Made by a program: the position numbers and the translations under genes | Shown: positions 41,270 through 50,973 of the stretch, in pieces | Numbering within the stretch: the stretch's first letter is position 1 | Layout: each line of letters begins with the position of its first letter | Source of the DNA: CAZSDU01 sp963662525 | GTDB taxonomy: Bacteria > Bacteroidota > Bacteroidia > Bacteroidales > FEN-979 | Direction of reading: 5' to 3' | DNA: 64,000 nucleotides | NCBI GenBank assembly: GCA_963662525.1 | Contig: OY759717.1 | Coordinates: forward strand, 3,472,001 to 3,536,000 | Notes under the pieces: generated by a model | What the model was told of the DNA's origin: nothing | The model's input: only the letters and a program-made list of their open reading frames with translations | The model's database searches: none

Positions 41270-42376
41270 TTATTTCAGGATTGATTTAACTTCATCATAA
41301 GTCATAAAAATGTCGGTAAAACCAAATGAATATGGAGCCAGTTCATAATGATTATAAAAGAACCCAAAACCATTGTTGGTTACATAAAAATTGTCATTGG
41401 GTTTAACTTCATCAACAAAATAACCTGATTCAGTAAGTTTTTGTTCTACGGATAAACCAAGTGATTGCTTCAGTTTATTGGTGAGAAGCATAGATAACTC
41501 GTTATTTGAGCTAGGCTTCATGATATCGTCAAGGCGAATGGTTTTTCCTTTTTTTAAATCAACCGAATAGAAATCATGCGTTTCAAGTCCATGTGCACCA
41601 CCTGTAAATGCATATGAAATCACATAAAATGTAAGCAGATTCTGATCATTATTCAGGATATGCATATACTTTGACAGTTCCCAGTTGAAACATGCTCCAT
41701 CAGGATTATCCTTAAAAATCGATTCATTACTGTTGATATAATTTTCAAAGAAAACATCTTTCATTTCTGTAATCATGATTTCAGGTGCAGCAGATGGGGC
41801 ATTTTTTCCAAAAAAACACCGCTCCATTATTCTTCTGAGGGAATCTGAAAGAAGGATATCACTGGATTCGCCAGGAAGCAGTAACACCAGTTCAATTTTG
41901 GCTTGGGGTGATTTGGGTTTATTGACCAGCTTTTTTACTGCTATATCCCGGAAAAGATTAAACTGCACTGAGCCTTCAGGATATTTCTCGATCAGGTTGA
42001 ATGGGTATTTTTTCGCTTTGCTTGTTTCCCAAGTTCCGCTAATCATATTGCTATTTAGAAATTTTCCCAAAATCACTGGACCATTTTTGGAGAATGCCTC
42101 TATTAATCTGAATCCATTGTTGACACTCATTTTTCCAGAAAGGGGTTGACTGCTTCCATAAAATTTTCTGTATTCATTTTGCTTAAACGAGGTGAAATGA
42201 TAAGTGTAATCTCCATATAAACTGTCATTTAACCTCACTAAATCCATAGTTACCTGAATATCTTCACCAAGGGTTCCGATAAAATGGAAATAGCTTTGAC
42301 GGGGAATGATAACCTGAGCAACAACAGATAAATGAATAATAAGTGCAAGGAAAAACAATCGAAAATTTTTACTCAT
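41270..42376 (-). CDS. Exported DUF3298 (RsiV-like) domain protein
   Basis: This 368-aa protein has a signal peptide (residues 1-20, 'FFLALIIHLSVVAQ'). The C-terminal half contains 'FYVISYAFTGGAHGLETHDFYSVDLKKGKTIRLDDI' (about 249-284), typical of DUF3298/RsiV-type domains that often bind or sense cell-wall-related ligands. The N-terminal half is beta-rich and unfamiliar. It is probably periplasmic. The gene starts 20 bp downstream of yggS on the same strand, so the two may be co-transcribed. No specific function can be given. Confidence 0.75.
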   Translation of the reverse strand: MSKNFRLFFLALIIHLSVVAQVIIPRQSYFHFIGTLGEDIQVTMDLVRLNDSLYGDYTYHFTSFKQNEYRKFYGSSQPLSGKMSVNNGFRLIEAFSKNGPVILGKFLNSNMISGTWETSKAKKYPFNLIEKYPEGSVQFNLFRDIAVKKLVNKPKSPQAKIELVLLLPGESSDILLSDSLRRIMERCFFGKNAPSAAPEIMITEMKDVFFENYINSNESIFKDNPDGACFNWELSKYMHILNNDQNLLTFYVISYAFTGGAHGLETHDFYSVDLKKGKTIRLDDIMKPSSNNELSMLLTNKLKQSLGLSVEQKLTESGYFVDEVKPNDNFYVTNNGFGFFYNHYELAPYSFGFTDIFMTYDEVKSILK

Positions 42377-42396
42377 GGTAAGGATTATTGGTTATA

Positions 42397-43059
42397 TTAT
42401 CTGGTTCCAAAAATAATAGTCCCGATGCGCACCATGGTACTGCCTTCCTGGATAGCAAGTTGATAATCACCCGACATTCCCATGGAAATTTCACAAAAGG
42501 ACTCATCTTCTCGAAAATATTTTTCTTTAAGTTCTATAAAACAGCACTTCAATTTTTTAAATTCGGTTTTTATCAGATAAGTATCATTTGTAAATGAGGC
42601 CATACCCATAATGCCTGCAAGGCAGATGTGGCGCATTGGCTGAAATTCAGGAGATTCCAGTATTTCGATGGCTTTCTGCATATCCAATCCGAATTTGGTT
42701 TCCTCGGTGGCAATATGGAATTGAAGTAAACAATGAATTACACGGTTTGATTTTTTACCTTCCTTATTGATTTCCTGTAAAAGTTTAAGGCTGTCAACAC
42801 TATGGATCATATGAATAAAAGGCGCAATATACTTTACTTTATTGGTTTGTAAATGCCCCAGGAAATGCCATTCAATTTCTTTTGAAAGAAGAGGTTGTTT
42901 TAACACAAGTTCCTGAACCTTATTCTCACCAAATCTCCTTTGACCTGCATCAAATGCAGTCCGGATCTCCTCAGCCGATTTGTATTTGGAAACAGCAATG
43001 ATTTTTATTTCATCACTTACTTCCTCTTTAATCCTGCGTATATTATTAGCAATGCCCAT
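42397..43059 (-). CDS. YggS-family PLP homeostasis protein
   Basis: This 220-aa single-domain TIM-barrel protein has the PLP Lys in 'KIIAVSKYKSAEEI' (about 25), 'RRFGENKVQEL' (about 42), 'EWHFLGHLQTNKVKYI' (about 65-80), and a C-terminal 'ISMGMSGDYQLAI' with 'VRIGTIIFG'. These match the YggS/PROSC family that buffers free PLP. The ATG at 43059 is chosen over the frame start at 43095 because the family starts there. It is divergent from the sulfatase gene, whose promoter lies in the gap. Confidence 0.93.
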   Translation of the reverse strand: MGIANNIRRIKEEVSDEIKIIAVSKYKSAEEIRTAFDAGQRRFGENKVQELVLKQPLLSKEIEWHFLGHLQTNKVKYIAPFIHMIHSVDSLKLLQEINKEGKKSNRVIHCLLQFHIATEETKFGLDMQKAIEILESPEFQPMRHICLAGIMGMASFTNDTYLIKTEFKKLKCCFIELKEKYFREDESFCEISMGMSGDYQLAIQEGSTMVRIGTIIFGTR

Positions 43060-43094
43060 GCTTAAAGCCAGATACGATCTGGCAAATTTACACA

Positions 43095-43125
43095 TTGTAA
43101 TCTAATCCTGTATGCTGTACCTTTG
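43095..43125 (+). promoter_or_regulatory. Promoter of the sulfatase-like gene
   Basis: TTG (43095-43097), 20 bases, then TACCTTTG (43118-43125) fits the Bacteroidota consensus. The ATG at 43141 is 15 bases downstream of the -7 element. Confidence 0.65.
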
Positions 43126-43140
43126 CAGTTTTCCGAATTT

Positions 43141-44997
43141 ATGAAAAGAATTCTAAATGCCTTCACAAGGCAACTCATATTCTGGATACTGTTTTTTAAC
43201 CTAACCCGCCTGATCTTTATTATATATTACCTGAAGATCATTCTGGTTGAGAAGATCCATTTTTGGGAAATCATCGGTGTTTTCTGGCATGCCTTTAAAC
43301 TCGACCTGGCAACATCCTGTTATCTAATGATCATCCCGTTTTTTCTCTTGGTTTTCCAGACATTCTATAACAGTAAATGGCTGTCTTTTCTGAATAGGGC
43401 CTATGCTGCTCTGATTATTGTTGTATATAGTCTGACAACAGCAGGGGAGATGGGCATATATGCAGAATGGAAGACCAAGCTGACTTATAAGGTAGTCAAG
43501 TATCTCAGCAATCCTGCCGAAATTTATAACTCAGCTGAAACGGGAACTTTTTTCTTATTGCTTTTTTTCTTTTTTCTTATTTCCACTATTGGAATATGGG
43601 TCTATTTCCGGTTCATTTCAATGCCCTTTCCTGAAAGAAAAATATCCTGGTGGTCACAACTCCTTTTTATCCTTTTCATGCCAATACTTCTTTTCCTTGG
43701 AATGCGGGGTGGAATTCAGCAAATACCAATCAATCAAAGCGAATCCTACTACTCAGACCACAATATTTTAAATATTTCAGCTGTCAATAATCTTTTTAAC
43801 CTTTATATCAGCATTTTCGAAAACCTTCAGAATTTCAATCATAATCCTTACGTGTTTTTTGAAGCCACAAAAGCGAAGGAGACCGTTGATAAACTATATG
43901 AGATACCCAAAGATACTACCATCTCCATACTGAAAACGCACCGACCGAACATCGTTCTGCTGATACTGGAAAGCTGGTCAGCCGACCTGATTGAATCTCT
44001 TGGAGGAATGCCTGGAATTACTCCTGAATTCATGGAACTGGAGAAGAATGGTATTTTATTCGACCAGATTTATGCATCGGGCTCTCGTTCTGAGCAGGGG
44101 ATGGCTTCACTTTTCAGTGGTTTCCCCGCACATCCGATCAGTTCTATAACAGTTCAACCCGACAAATTTGTTAAACTTCCCAGCATAATTAAAGTTCTTG
44201 AAAAACAAGGCTATTCCACTTCTTTTTATTTTGGAGGACAATTAATTTATGGAAATATTAAAAGCTATATGATCTATAATGGATTTGATCAGATCATGGA
44301 AGGTGATGACTTCCCCCAGACTTTACCACAGGGAAAACTTGGGATACATGATGAGTTTACCCTGGATTATATGCTCCATGACCTGGGCAATAAAAAGCAA
44401 CCCTTCTTTTCCTCACTATTTACGCTAAGTACACATTCTCCCTGGGACCAGCCATTCCATAAACCCTTAAACTGGGGTGATAATGAACAGGAATATATTA
44501 ATGCAGCCTACTATACTGATCATGCCCTCGGAGAGTTCTTTAAAAAAGCAAAATTACAGCCATGGTTTGATCAGACTTTATTTGTCATTGTTGCTGATCA
44601 TAGTCATAACTCATACCGGAACTGGCATCCCGCTTCCCGGGAATACCATAAAATTCCACTTTTATTTTATGGGAATGTAATTCGGGATGAGTTTAAGGGT
44701 AGTGTATGGCATAAACTGGGAAACCAGCATGACCTGGCATGTACCTTGCTTTCACAGATGAACCTGCCTGCAGGCTTATTTCATTTTAGCAAAAATCTTT
44801 TTAATCCGTATACTGCTGAGTTTGCATATTTCTCAACTGATGACGGATTGGGCTGGATACGTCCCAATGCATATTTTACCTATGATAAAGGACCTGATTT
44901 TTATTATTGGTGGACAGATCCGAAAACTCCGGACAGTATAAAAAACGAAGGGAAAGCGTATCTTCAGGTCGTCTTTGGTGAGTATATGAAAGATTGA
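43141..44997 (+). CDS. Membrane sulfatase/LtaS-like phosphoglycerol transferase
   Basis: This 618-aa protein has about five N-terminal transmembrane helices (to about residue 190). The alkaline-phosphatase-like domain that follows has 'PNIVLLILESWSADLIESLGGMPG' (about 269-292), 'YASGSRSEQGMASLFSGFPAHP' (about 312, nucleophile region), 'TLSTHSPWDQPF' and 'FVIVADHSHNS' (about 480). This is the LtaS/MdoB/sulfatase build that transfers phosphoglycerol or phosphoethanolamine groups to envelope glycans or lipids. The substrate in Bacteroidota is uncertain. The ATG at 43141 is chosen; a TTG at 43123 lies within the promoter. Confidence 0.88.
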   Translation: MKRILNAFTRQLIFWILFFNLTRLIFIIYYLKIILVEKIHFWEIIGVFWHAFKLDLATSCYLMIIPFFLLVFQTFYNSKWLSFLNRAYAALIIVVYSLTTAGEMGIYAEWKTKLTYKVVKYLSNPAEIYNSAETGTFFLLLFFFFLISTIGIWVYFRFISMPFPERKISWWSQLLFILFMPILLFLGMRGGIQQIPINQSESYYSDHNILNISAVNNLFNLYISIFENLQNFNHNPYVFFEATKAKETVDKLYEIPKDTTISILKTHRPNIVLLILESWSADLIESLGGMPGITPEFMELEKNGILFDQIYASGSRSEQGMASLFSGFPAHPISSITVQPDKFVKLPSIIKVLEKQGYSTSFYFGGQLIYGNIKSYMIYNGFDQIMEGDDFPQTLPQGKLGIHDEFTLDYMLHDLGNKKQPFFSSLFTLSTHSPWDQPFHKPLNWGDNEQEYINAAYYTDHALGEFFKKAKLQPWFDQTLFVIVADHSHNSYRNWHPASREYHKIPLLFYGNVIRDEFKGSVWHKLGNQHDLACTLLSQMNLPAGLFHFSKNLFNPYTAEFAYFSTDDGLGWIRPNAYFTYDKGPDFYYWWTDPKTPDSIKNEGKAYLQVVFGEYMKD

Positions 44998-45010
44998 TCG
45001 CCTGACTTCT

Positions 45011-46258
45011 CTAATCAAGCAGGTGAACGACCAGTCCGGATCTAAGTTTAGGTTCAAACCAGGTAGTTTTAGGTGGCATGATATTCCCTGAATCAGCGAT
45101 ATCAATAAGCTGTTTCATTGAAACTGGATAAAGGGCAAAAGCTGCCTTCATTTCACCACTATTGACCCGCTTAACTAACTCACCCAGACCACGAATTCCG
45201 CCAACAAAATCAATTCTATTGGAAGTTCTGAGATCTTTGATATTTAAAATCTGGTCAAGCACAAGTCGCGAAAGAATTGTTACATCCAAAACCCCGATGG
45301 GATCCTTATCATTGTATGTTCCGGATTTTGCCGTCAGAGAGTACCATTTCTCATCAAGGAACATGCTGAAATTGTGAAGCTTGTCAGGTTTATAGATATC
45401 AGAACCTTTATACTCAATATCGAAAAACTGCTTTAGATTATTCAGGAAATCATCTGATGACAAACCATTAAGGTCTTTAACCACCCGGTTGTAGTCGATA
45501 ATTGACAATTGGTTATCGGGAAAATGAACAGCAAGGAAATAGTTGTATTCCTCTTTTCCATGATGATCAGGGTTGTTGTTCTTTTTTTCGTTACCCACAA
45601 GAGCAGCAGCAGCTGTTCTATGGTGCCCGTCGGCAACATAAGTGAAAGGAATCTGGGAAAACAGTCTGACAATTTTTCCAACGATGGATTCATCACGGAT
45701 TACCCAGAAATGATGACCAACCCCATCATTAGCAACGAAATCATATTCAGGCTGATTGTCTTTGACAAAATCTGCGACGATGAGATCGATTTCAGGAACA
45801 GCAGGATAGGTAAAAAACACGGGTTCCATATTTGCATTGGTGATCCGAACGTGCTTCATCCGGTCTTCTTCCTTGTCTTTCCTGGTCAACTCGTGTTTCT
45901 TGATGATTCCCTTCATGTAATCATCAACACCGGCACACCCAACAAGACCATACTGGGTTTTCCCGTTCATTGTCTGGGCATAGATATAAAGCAAATCATC
46001 AGTATCCTTGACCAACCATCCGTTTGTTTGAAACCGATCAAAATTTTCACGGGCCTTATCATAAACGGCCTGAGAATGAACATCTGTATCGGAAGGCAGG
46101 TCAATTTCGGGCTTAATTATATGCAGGAGAGAATAAGGGTTCCCTTTAGATTCTTCTCTTGCTTCTTCTGAGTTTAGGACGTCGTAAGGTCTGGAGGCCA
46201 GTTCTTTCGCAATTGCCTTTGGTGGCCTTAGGCCTTTGAATGGTTTTAAAATAGCCAT
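45011..46258 (-). CDS. DUF1015-family protein
   Basis: This 415-aa protein starts 'MAILKPFKGLRPPKAIAKELASRPYDVLN' and contains 'FTYVADGHHRTAAA' (about 207-220), the signature of DUF1015. The His-rich motif suggests a ParB/sulfiredoxin-like nucleotide-binding fold. In Bacteroidota this gene is often found near serA and serC, as here, which hints at a link to serine or phospho-serine metabolism (an SerK-like kinase relation has been discussed for the fold). The exact reaction is not established from the sequence. Confidence 0.88.
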   Translation of the reverse strand: MAILKPFKGLRPPKAIAKELASRPYDVLNSEEAREESKGNPYSLLHIIKPEIDLPSDTDVHSQAVYDKARENFDRFQTNGWLVKDTDDLLYIYAQTMNGKTQYGLVGCAGVDDYMKGIIKKHELTRKDKEEDRMKHVRITNANMEPVFFTYPAVPEIDLIVADFVKDNQPEYDFVANDGVGHHFWVIRDESIVGKIVRLFSQIPFTYVADGHHRTAAAALVGNEKKNNNPDHHGKEEYNYFLAVHFPDNQLSIIDYNRVVKDLNGLSSDDFLNNLKQFFDIEYKGSDIYKPDKLHNFSMFLDEKWYSLTAKSGTYNDKDPIGVLDVTILSRLVLDQILNIKDLRTSNRIDFVGGIRGLGELVKRVNSGEMKAAFALYPVSMKQLIDIADSGNIMPPKTTWFEPKLRSGLVVHLLD

Positions 46259-46304
46259 GTGAGATAATAGTTCTAAGTTAAATAATAATGCAAATTAAGA
46301 AATG

Positions 46305-46730
46305 TCAGATATCGTCCTCATCCTCATCATGCTCACCGGGTTTAACACTGCGTTGCAGGGAACCTATCAACGCACCGATCATTTTTGTCATCTCCATCAA
46401 GTGATTTTTCGAATCATCATAAGCGCCTGGACTGATAAAGTTCTGATTTTTTGCGATGGTCGAGATGACCACACACTCCCTGACGGAACTTTTTGCCATT
46501 TTTAAATAATACACGAATTGACTTTTATTTCTGGAAGAGCCTTCTGCAATGTTCAATGCTATGCCATTGGCCGATGCCAGGAATTTTTCAAAAAATGATT
46601 TTGTGAATGGATCATTATTCGAATTCTTGGTCATAGAATAAACCCAATTAACGTACTCAAGGGCCTTATGGTAGATTCTCAGGTCTTCAAATCTGAAGAA
46701 TGTAGTCGGTCTTTCGTGTTCGTTTTCCAT
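46305..46730 (-). CDS. Four-helix-bundle (S23-intervening-sequence-type) protein
   Basis: This 141-aa protein contains 'FEDLRIYHKALEYVNWVY' (about 13-30) and 'GIALNIAEGSSRNKSQFVYYLKMAKSSVRE' (about 56-85), the signature of the four-helix-bundle family first seen in 23S rRNA intervening sequences. It ends in an acidic tail (HDEDEDDI). The function is unknown. These genes are mobile-looking and common in Bacteroidota. Here it sits between DUF1015 and serA in an otherwise conserved gene group, so it may be a later insertion. Confidence 0.85.
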   Translation of the reverse strand: MENEHERPTTFFRFEDLRIYHKALEYVNWVYSMTKNSNNDPFTKSFFEKFLASANGIALNIAEGSSRNKSQFVYYLKMAKSSVRECVVISTIAKNQNFISPGAYDDSKNHLMEMTKMIGALIGSLQRSVKPGEHDEDEDDI

Positions 46731-46781
46731 GGTTTTACTGGCAATTAATGATGAGTTTCTTAAGTATAACGGTCTGATTGT

Positions 46782-47705
46782 TTACTTGTTTACCTGGAAA
46801 GTTTTATCGTTATTTTTTAAAAAATTAACAATTTGCCTTGCAGCAGCAATACCGGCATTAATATTGGCTTCTTCGGTTTGAGCCCCCATTTTTTTGGGAG
46901 TACAGAAATACTTTGCTTTATAATCAGATTCTATTGCTGCCTTGTTTGTAGGTTCAACATCAGTAAGGTAAGCAAAGTCTTTTCTCTCTTGGAACATCTT
47001 TAATAAATCTGCTTCGTTTATAACTTCTGCCCTCGCTGTATTCACAAGACAAGCAGGAGCAGGCATTTTAAAAAGAAGATCGAAATTGATGGATTGTTTG
47101 GTTTGACTGTTTGCCGGAATGTGAAGTGAGATATAATTACAATTAGAGTAAAGTTCTTCGACATTGGCAACCGCTTTTACACCATCTTTTTCTATATCCG
47201 TTTTGGATATAAATGGATCAAAAGCATATACTTCCATACCAAATCCTTGAGCAATACGAGCAACATTCTTTCCAACGAAACCATAGGCATGAATGCCAAG
47301 CTTTTTACCCAGAAGTTCAGATCCTGATTTGCCATTGAAAAAATTACGCGCATAAAAAACCATCATCCCCATGGCCAGTTCAGCAACTGCATTTGAATTC
47401 TGACCTGGTGTATTCATGGCAACAACGCCTTTGGATGTTGCTGCAGCCAAATCGATATTATCATATCCGGCTCCGGCACGGACAATGATCTTAAGTTTGT
47501 TCCCTGCATCAATTACGGCCTTATCAGCCTTATCACTTCGAATAATTACAGCATCAACATCCACGATGGCTTTAATAAAATCTTCCTGACTTGTGTAACT
47601 TTCCAGCATAACAAGCTCAAAGCCTGCTTCCTCAACCACTCTTTTAATCCCTTTCACGGCAATTGGAGCAAAAGGTTTATCTGTGGCAATCAATACTTTT
47701 GTCAT
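46782..47705 (-). CDS. serA: D-3-phosphoglycerate dehydrogenase (type without ACT domain)
   Basis: This 307-aa D-2-hydroxyacid dehydrogenase has 'RAGAGYDNIDLAAATSKG' (about 70-87), a Rossmann loop 'GFVGKNVARIAQGFGM' (about 138-153), Arg in 'NTARAEVIN' and 'CTPKKMGAQTEEAN'. The catalytic His usually found after Thr-Pro is Lys here, as in the Lys-type short PGDHs known in Bacteroidota. It oxidises 3-phosphoglycerate, the first step of serine synthesis. serC lies 13 bp upstream on the same strand, so the two form an operon. Confidence 0.92.
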   Translation of the reverse strand: MTKVLIATDKPFAPIAVKGIKRVVEEAGFELVMLESYTSQEDFIKAIVDVDAVIIRSDKADKAVIDAGNKLKIIVRAGAGYDNIDLAAATSKGVVAMNTPGQNSNAVAELAMGMMVFYARNFFNGKSGSELLGKKLGIHAYGFVGKNVARIAQGFGMEVYAFDPFISKTDIEKDGVKAVANVEELYSNCNYISLHIPANSQTKQSINFDLLFKMPAPACLVNTARAEVINEADLLKMFQERKDFAYLTDVEPTNKAAIESDYKAKYFCTPKKMGAQTEEANINAGIAAARQIVNFLKNNDKTFQVNK

Positions 47706-47718
47706 ATTACTTTTTCTA

Positions 47719-48789
47719 TTATGCGTTTAACTTCTCAAATTCATGCATGGCATCTATCAGGGCCTGAATACTCTCAATGGGCAGAGCATTATAGGTGGAA
47801 GCACGGAAGCCGCCTACTGAGCGATGGCCCTTAATACCAATCATTCCCCTGGGTTTTGTGAATTCCATGAAGGCTTCTTCCTTTTCTTTGTATTTATCCT
47901 TCATGACAAAGCATATATTCATCAGTGAACGGCTATCTTTTTCAACAGTGCCAATAAACATCTTGCTGGTATCGATAGCATCATAAAGAAGATTTGCTTT
48001 TTTGATATTCATCTCTTCCATCACTTTTACACCACCCAGGGCTTTGATCCAGCGTAAAGTTTCCATACAGGTAAATATGGCAAATACCGGGGGTGTATTG
48101 TACAGTGAAGGTTCTTTGAGATGGGTTGCATAATTCAGCATCGTTGGAATTTTACGCTCAACTTTTCCAAGCAGTTCTTCCTTGATGATGACAAAGGTCA
48201 CACCTGCAGGACCAAGATTTTTTTGTGCTCCGCCATAGATCATTGAATATTTAGAAACATCAACCGGACGGCTGAGAATATCTGATGACATGTCAGCAAT
48301 CAGAGGGATGGAGCAATCCATATCGTACCTGAGTTCTGAGCCATAAATCGTATTGTTGGTCGTGATATGGAAGTAGTCAGCATCAGTTGGAACCGTGTAA
48401 TTTTTGGGGATATAATTGAAATTCTTGTCTTTGGAAGAAGCTACTACATTAACTTCACCAAAAAATTTGGCTTCCTTGATTGCTTTTTCAGCCCAAACAC
48501 CTGTTTCCAGATAGGCAGCCTTCTTGTTTAGGAAGTTGTAAGGTATCATGCAAAATTGCATACTGGCACCCCCGCCAAGGAAAATAACCTGATAACCAGC
48601 TGGGATGTTGAGAAGTTCTTTGAACAAGGCCATTGTTTCATCAAGAATGGCCTGAAAATCTTTGCTGCGATGTGAGATCTCAAGCAGGGATAAACCGATG
48701 CCGTTCAGGTCCAGTACAGCCTTTGCTGAATTTTCTACGGCAATGCGAGGGAGAATAGAGGGCCCAGCATTAAAATTGTGCTTCTTCAT
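47719..48789 (-). CDS. serC: Phosphoserine aminotransferase
   Basis: This 356-aa PLP enzyme has 'KKHNFNAGPSILPRIAVENSA' at the N-terminus, 'VIFLGGGASMQFCMIPYNFL' (about 68-87), the PLP Lys in 'YGGAQKNLGPAGVTF' (about 187-201) and the end 'GHRSVGGFRASTYNAL' (about 324-339), all SerC signatures. It converts 3-phosphohydroxypyruvate to phosphoserine, the step after SerA. It is the first gene of the serC-serA pair. The upstream 127 bases are AT-rich and hold the promoter. Confidence 0.96.
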   Translation of the reverse strand: MKKHNFNAGPSILPRIAVENSAKAVLDLNGIGLSLLEISHRSKDFQAILDETMALFKELLNIPAGYQVIFLGGGASMQFCMIPYNFLNKKAAYLETGVWAEKAIKEAKFFGEVNVVASSKDKNFNYIPKNYTVPTDADYFHITTNNTIYGSELRYDMDCSIPLIADMSSDILSRPVDVSKYSMIYGGAQKNLGPAGVTFVIIKEELLGKVERKIPTMLNYATHLKEPSLYNTPPVFAIFTCMETLRWIKALGGVKVMEEMNIKKANLLYDAIDTSKMFIGTVEKDSRSLMNICFVMKDKYKEKEEAFMEFTKPRGMIGIKGHRSVGGFRASTYNALPIESIQALIDAMHEFEKLNA

Positions 48790-48916
48790 GGTATGAATGT
48801 TTAAAATTATTGGTTCGATAGAGTTAGATATTCAAATTGCAATATTAATAAAACAAAGTAAATGAAATTAATTGGAATTTCAAAACAATAAAAAAAATGA
48901 AGCATGACCATTGAGA

Positions 48917-49837
48917 TCAGTGTTTGTTTCTGGCTTCTATGTCGGTAACAAAGACCCATTTCCCGTTTTCAAATTTAAAACCATCTACCTGGTCTGAGGA
49001 GGGTACATGGAATTGATAATGACCTTCGAGATGGTTGTCAAGGGGAGCCAGATGGTCAAATACTATCATCCTTGTTTTTTTTGACTCTTTTTCAAATTGC
49101 CTGATTTTTGCATCCCATTTTGGTGAGGAGGTTTGTCCTTGTTCTTCATATCTCAGCACCATGGACGATGAAGCCGAAAAGCTAAAGATAATCCTGGTAT
49201 CTATTTGGCCCTTTGAATAGCCACTGAAGACTGGTGCTCCGAAATTAAAATTCCCCTTACTGTCTATGGTTAGTACATCTATTATTTTTTGGGTGATTTG
49301 GGTATTCTCCCCATGCCATCCGAGCAGAATATAAGCCTTGTTTTTATTCTCTGTATCAAAGGGAATTATTTTATAGTATAAAGCTCCATACCAGTTATTG
49401 CAATCCAGAACCTGTTGTTGAGGATTATCCAAAGAATCAGAGCGATCTGTCAGATTATAAACAAAGCGGTTCCTGTCGCTGTTTTTCTTAACCTGTATGA
49501 TTCCGTAATATCTTTGGCTTCCATCAGAAAACGGAATATTCCAGCTCAATAACCTGAATGCTTTGTCAGGGGAAGTCAACCGTCCGATCCAAATTAATGA
49601 GTCAAAAGGGTAAGATACTGAACCAGGAAGTTCTGATGCTATTAACATTGATGACAGAAATCTTGAACCCATGAGTTTCTTTTGATCATCATTTTTTTCA
49701 AGTCTGATTTCATTTTGAAGTCTCTGTAAGGAATCCTCAGCCTCCGAAAGGGAATGAAAATTCTGAGCATTTACGGTATGAATGAGTACCAGTATGCAAT
49801 TGACTAGAAAAACTGCGCCTAGAGTGCATTTTGACAT
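48917..49837 (-). CDS. Exported protein of unknown function
   Basis: This 306-aa protein starts MSKCTLGAVFLVNCILVLIHTVNAQ, a signal peptide with cleavage near residue 25. The mature part is beta-rich ('YYGIIQVKKN', 'KAYILLGWHGEN', 'GNFNFGAPVFSG'), with Trp and Gly patterns like those of Bacteroidota periplasmic proteins. No named domain is recognised. The ATG at 49837 is chosen over a frame start at 50068, because upstream translation has no signal and overlaps the divergent reductase gene. Divergent promoters lie between 49837 and 49914. Confidence 0.7.
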   Translation of the reverse strand: MSKCTLGAVFLVNCILVLIHTVNAQNFHSLSEAEDSLQRLQNEIRLEKNDDQKKLMGSRFLSSMLIASELPGSVSYPFDSLIWIGRLTSPDKAFRLLSWNIPFSDGSQRYYGIIQVKKNSDRNRFVYNLTDRSDSLDNPQQQVLDCNNWYGALYYKIIPFDTENKNKAYILLGWHGENTQITQKIIDVLTIDSKGNFNFGAPVFSGYSKGQIDTRIIFSFSASSSMVLRYEEQGQTSSPKWDAKIRQFEKESKKTRMIVFDHLAPLDNHLEGHYQFHVPSSDQVDGFKFENGKWVFVTDIEARNKH

Positions 49838-49871
49838 GAATAATAAGTTTACCGAAAAACGTAAATATACT

Positions 49872-49898
49872 TTGTTTATTTTTAAACCTGTATTTTTG
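49872..49898 (+). promoter_or_regulatory. Candidate promoter of the acyl-CoA reductase gene
   Basis: TTG (49872-49874), 16 bases, then TATTTTTG (49891-49898). The -7 word is perfect but the spacing is short. The ATG at 49914 follows 15 bases later. Confidence 0.45.
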
Positions 49899-49913
49899 CA
49901 GAAATTCGATAAA

Positions 49914-50966
49914 ATGATATTGGAAAAACGGATTGAATCGTTGGTCAAATTGGGTGAGGTACTGAGAGAATTTCCTGAAAATGCTGATGATAAATGTATG
50001 TCATTACTATTAGCGGCTTCACGGATTGCAGAATCGGAAAATCCATGGTTTACTTCCGACAATATCAAAACTGCCCTTGTAGCTATCGGAGAGACCCTCC
50101 TGCCTTCAAAAATAGAAAAGTGGCTTGCTCCTTATAAAATAAATCTGTCAGAACAAAGATTACCAGGGGAAGTCGCAGTTGTGATGGCCGGCAACATACC
50201 CGCTGTCGGGTTTCACGATTTTCTTAGTGTTCTCATCAGTGGTCACCGAATCATCGCAAAGCTCTCCAGTCAGGATCAGAGACTATTACCAGCGATGGCA
50301 GAAATACTACTTGGTTTTAATCGGGAATGGAAATATCAGATCAATTTTACCTTGGGAAAGTTGCCTTATTTCCAGGCAATTGTCGTTACGGGAAACAATA
50401 CAACATTCCGTTATTTTGAATACTACTTTCGTAACCATCCACACCTGATCCGTCACAACCGAAATTCAATTTCCATTCTCAATGGAAGTGAAACACGGGC
50501 TCAACTGGCCGGCCTTGCCGATGATATAATGATGTATTTTGGCCTGGGTTGTCGTAATGTTTCGAAGCTCTTCGTGCCCCGTAATTATGATTTTACAGGA
50601 TTGATTGCGGCACTCGAATCATTCCGAAAACAATGTGATCATTCAAAATACTGGAACAATTATGAATATCATAAATCTATCTTTCTTATAAATAAAACTT
50701 CATTTCATGATACCGGCTTCCTTTTACTGATTCCCTCACAAAACATTTATTCACAAATTGGGGTCGTCAATTTTGAGGAATATACAGATATTCAACAGTT
50801 GGCGAGTAGCATTCAACAGCAGAAGGAATTCATTCAATGTATTGTTTATGCCGGTAAACCATTGTTGAACAGTATTCAGCCTGGTACAAGCCAACATCCT
50901 GAATTATGGGATTATGCCGATGATATAGATACTATGGCTTTTTTGCAACATTGTAATTTCAATTGA
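49914..50966 (+). CDS. LuxC-like acyl-CoA reductase
   Basis: This 350-aa protein has an aldehyde-dehydrogenase-like fold. It shows 'LPGEVAVVMAGNIPAVGFHDFLSVL' (about 86-110), 'AIVVTGNNTTFRYFEYYF' (about 161-178) and the nucleophile Cys in 'MMYFGLGCRNVSKLFVP' (about 211-227), as in LuxC/acyl-CoA reductases that make fatty aldehydes from acyl-CoA. The ATG at 49914 is chosen because the longer frame from 49782 begins inside the divergent gene. It stands alone on the plus strand, 67 bp before rpmE2. The physiological acyl substrate is unknown. Confidence 0.85.
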   Translation: MILEKRIESLVKLGEVLREFPENADDKCMSLLLAASRIAESENPWFTSDNIKTALVAIGETLLPSKIEKWLAPYKINLSEQRLPGEVAVVMAGNIPAVGFHDFLSVLISGHRIIAKLSSQDQRLLPAMAEILLGFNREWKYQINFTLGKLPYFQAIVVTGNNTTFRYFEYYFRNHPHLIRHNRNSISILNGSETRAQLAGLADDIMMYFGLGCRNVSKLFVPRNYDFTGLIAALESFRKQCDHSKYWNNYEYHKSIFLINKTSFHDTGFLLLIPSQNIYSQIGVVNFEEYTDIQQLASSIQQQKEFIQCIVYAGKPLLNSIQPGTSQHPELWDYADDIDTMAFLQHCNFN

Positions 50967-50973
50967 AATATTT

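Noticed and set aside
45509..46171. 220-codon plus-strand frame opposite the DUF1015 gene
   Set aside because: It is fully antisense to an intact conserved gene and has no promoter or recognisable domain.
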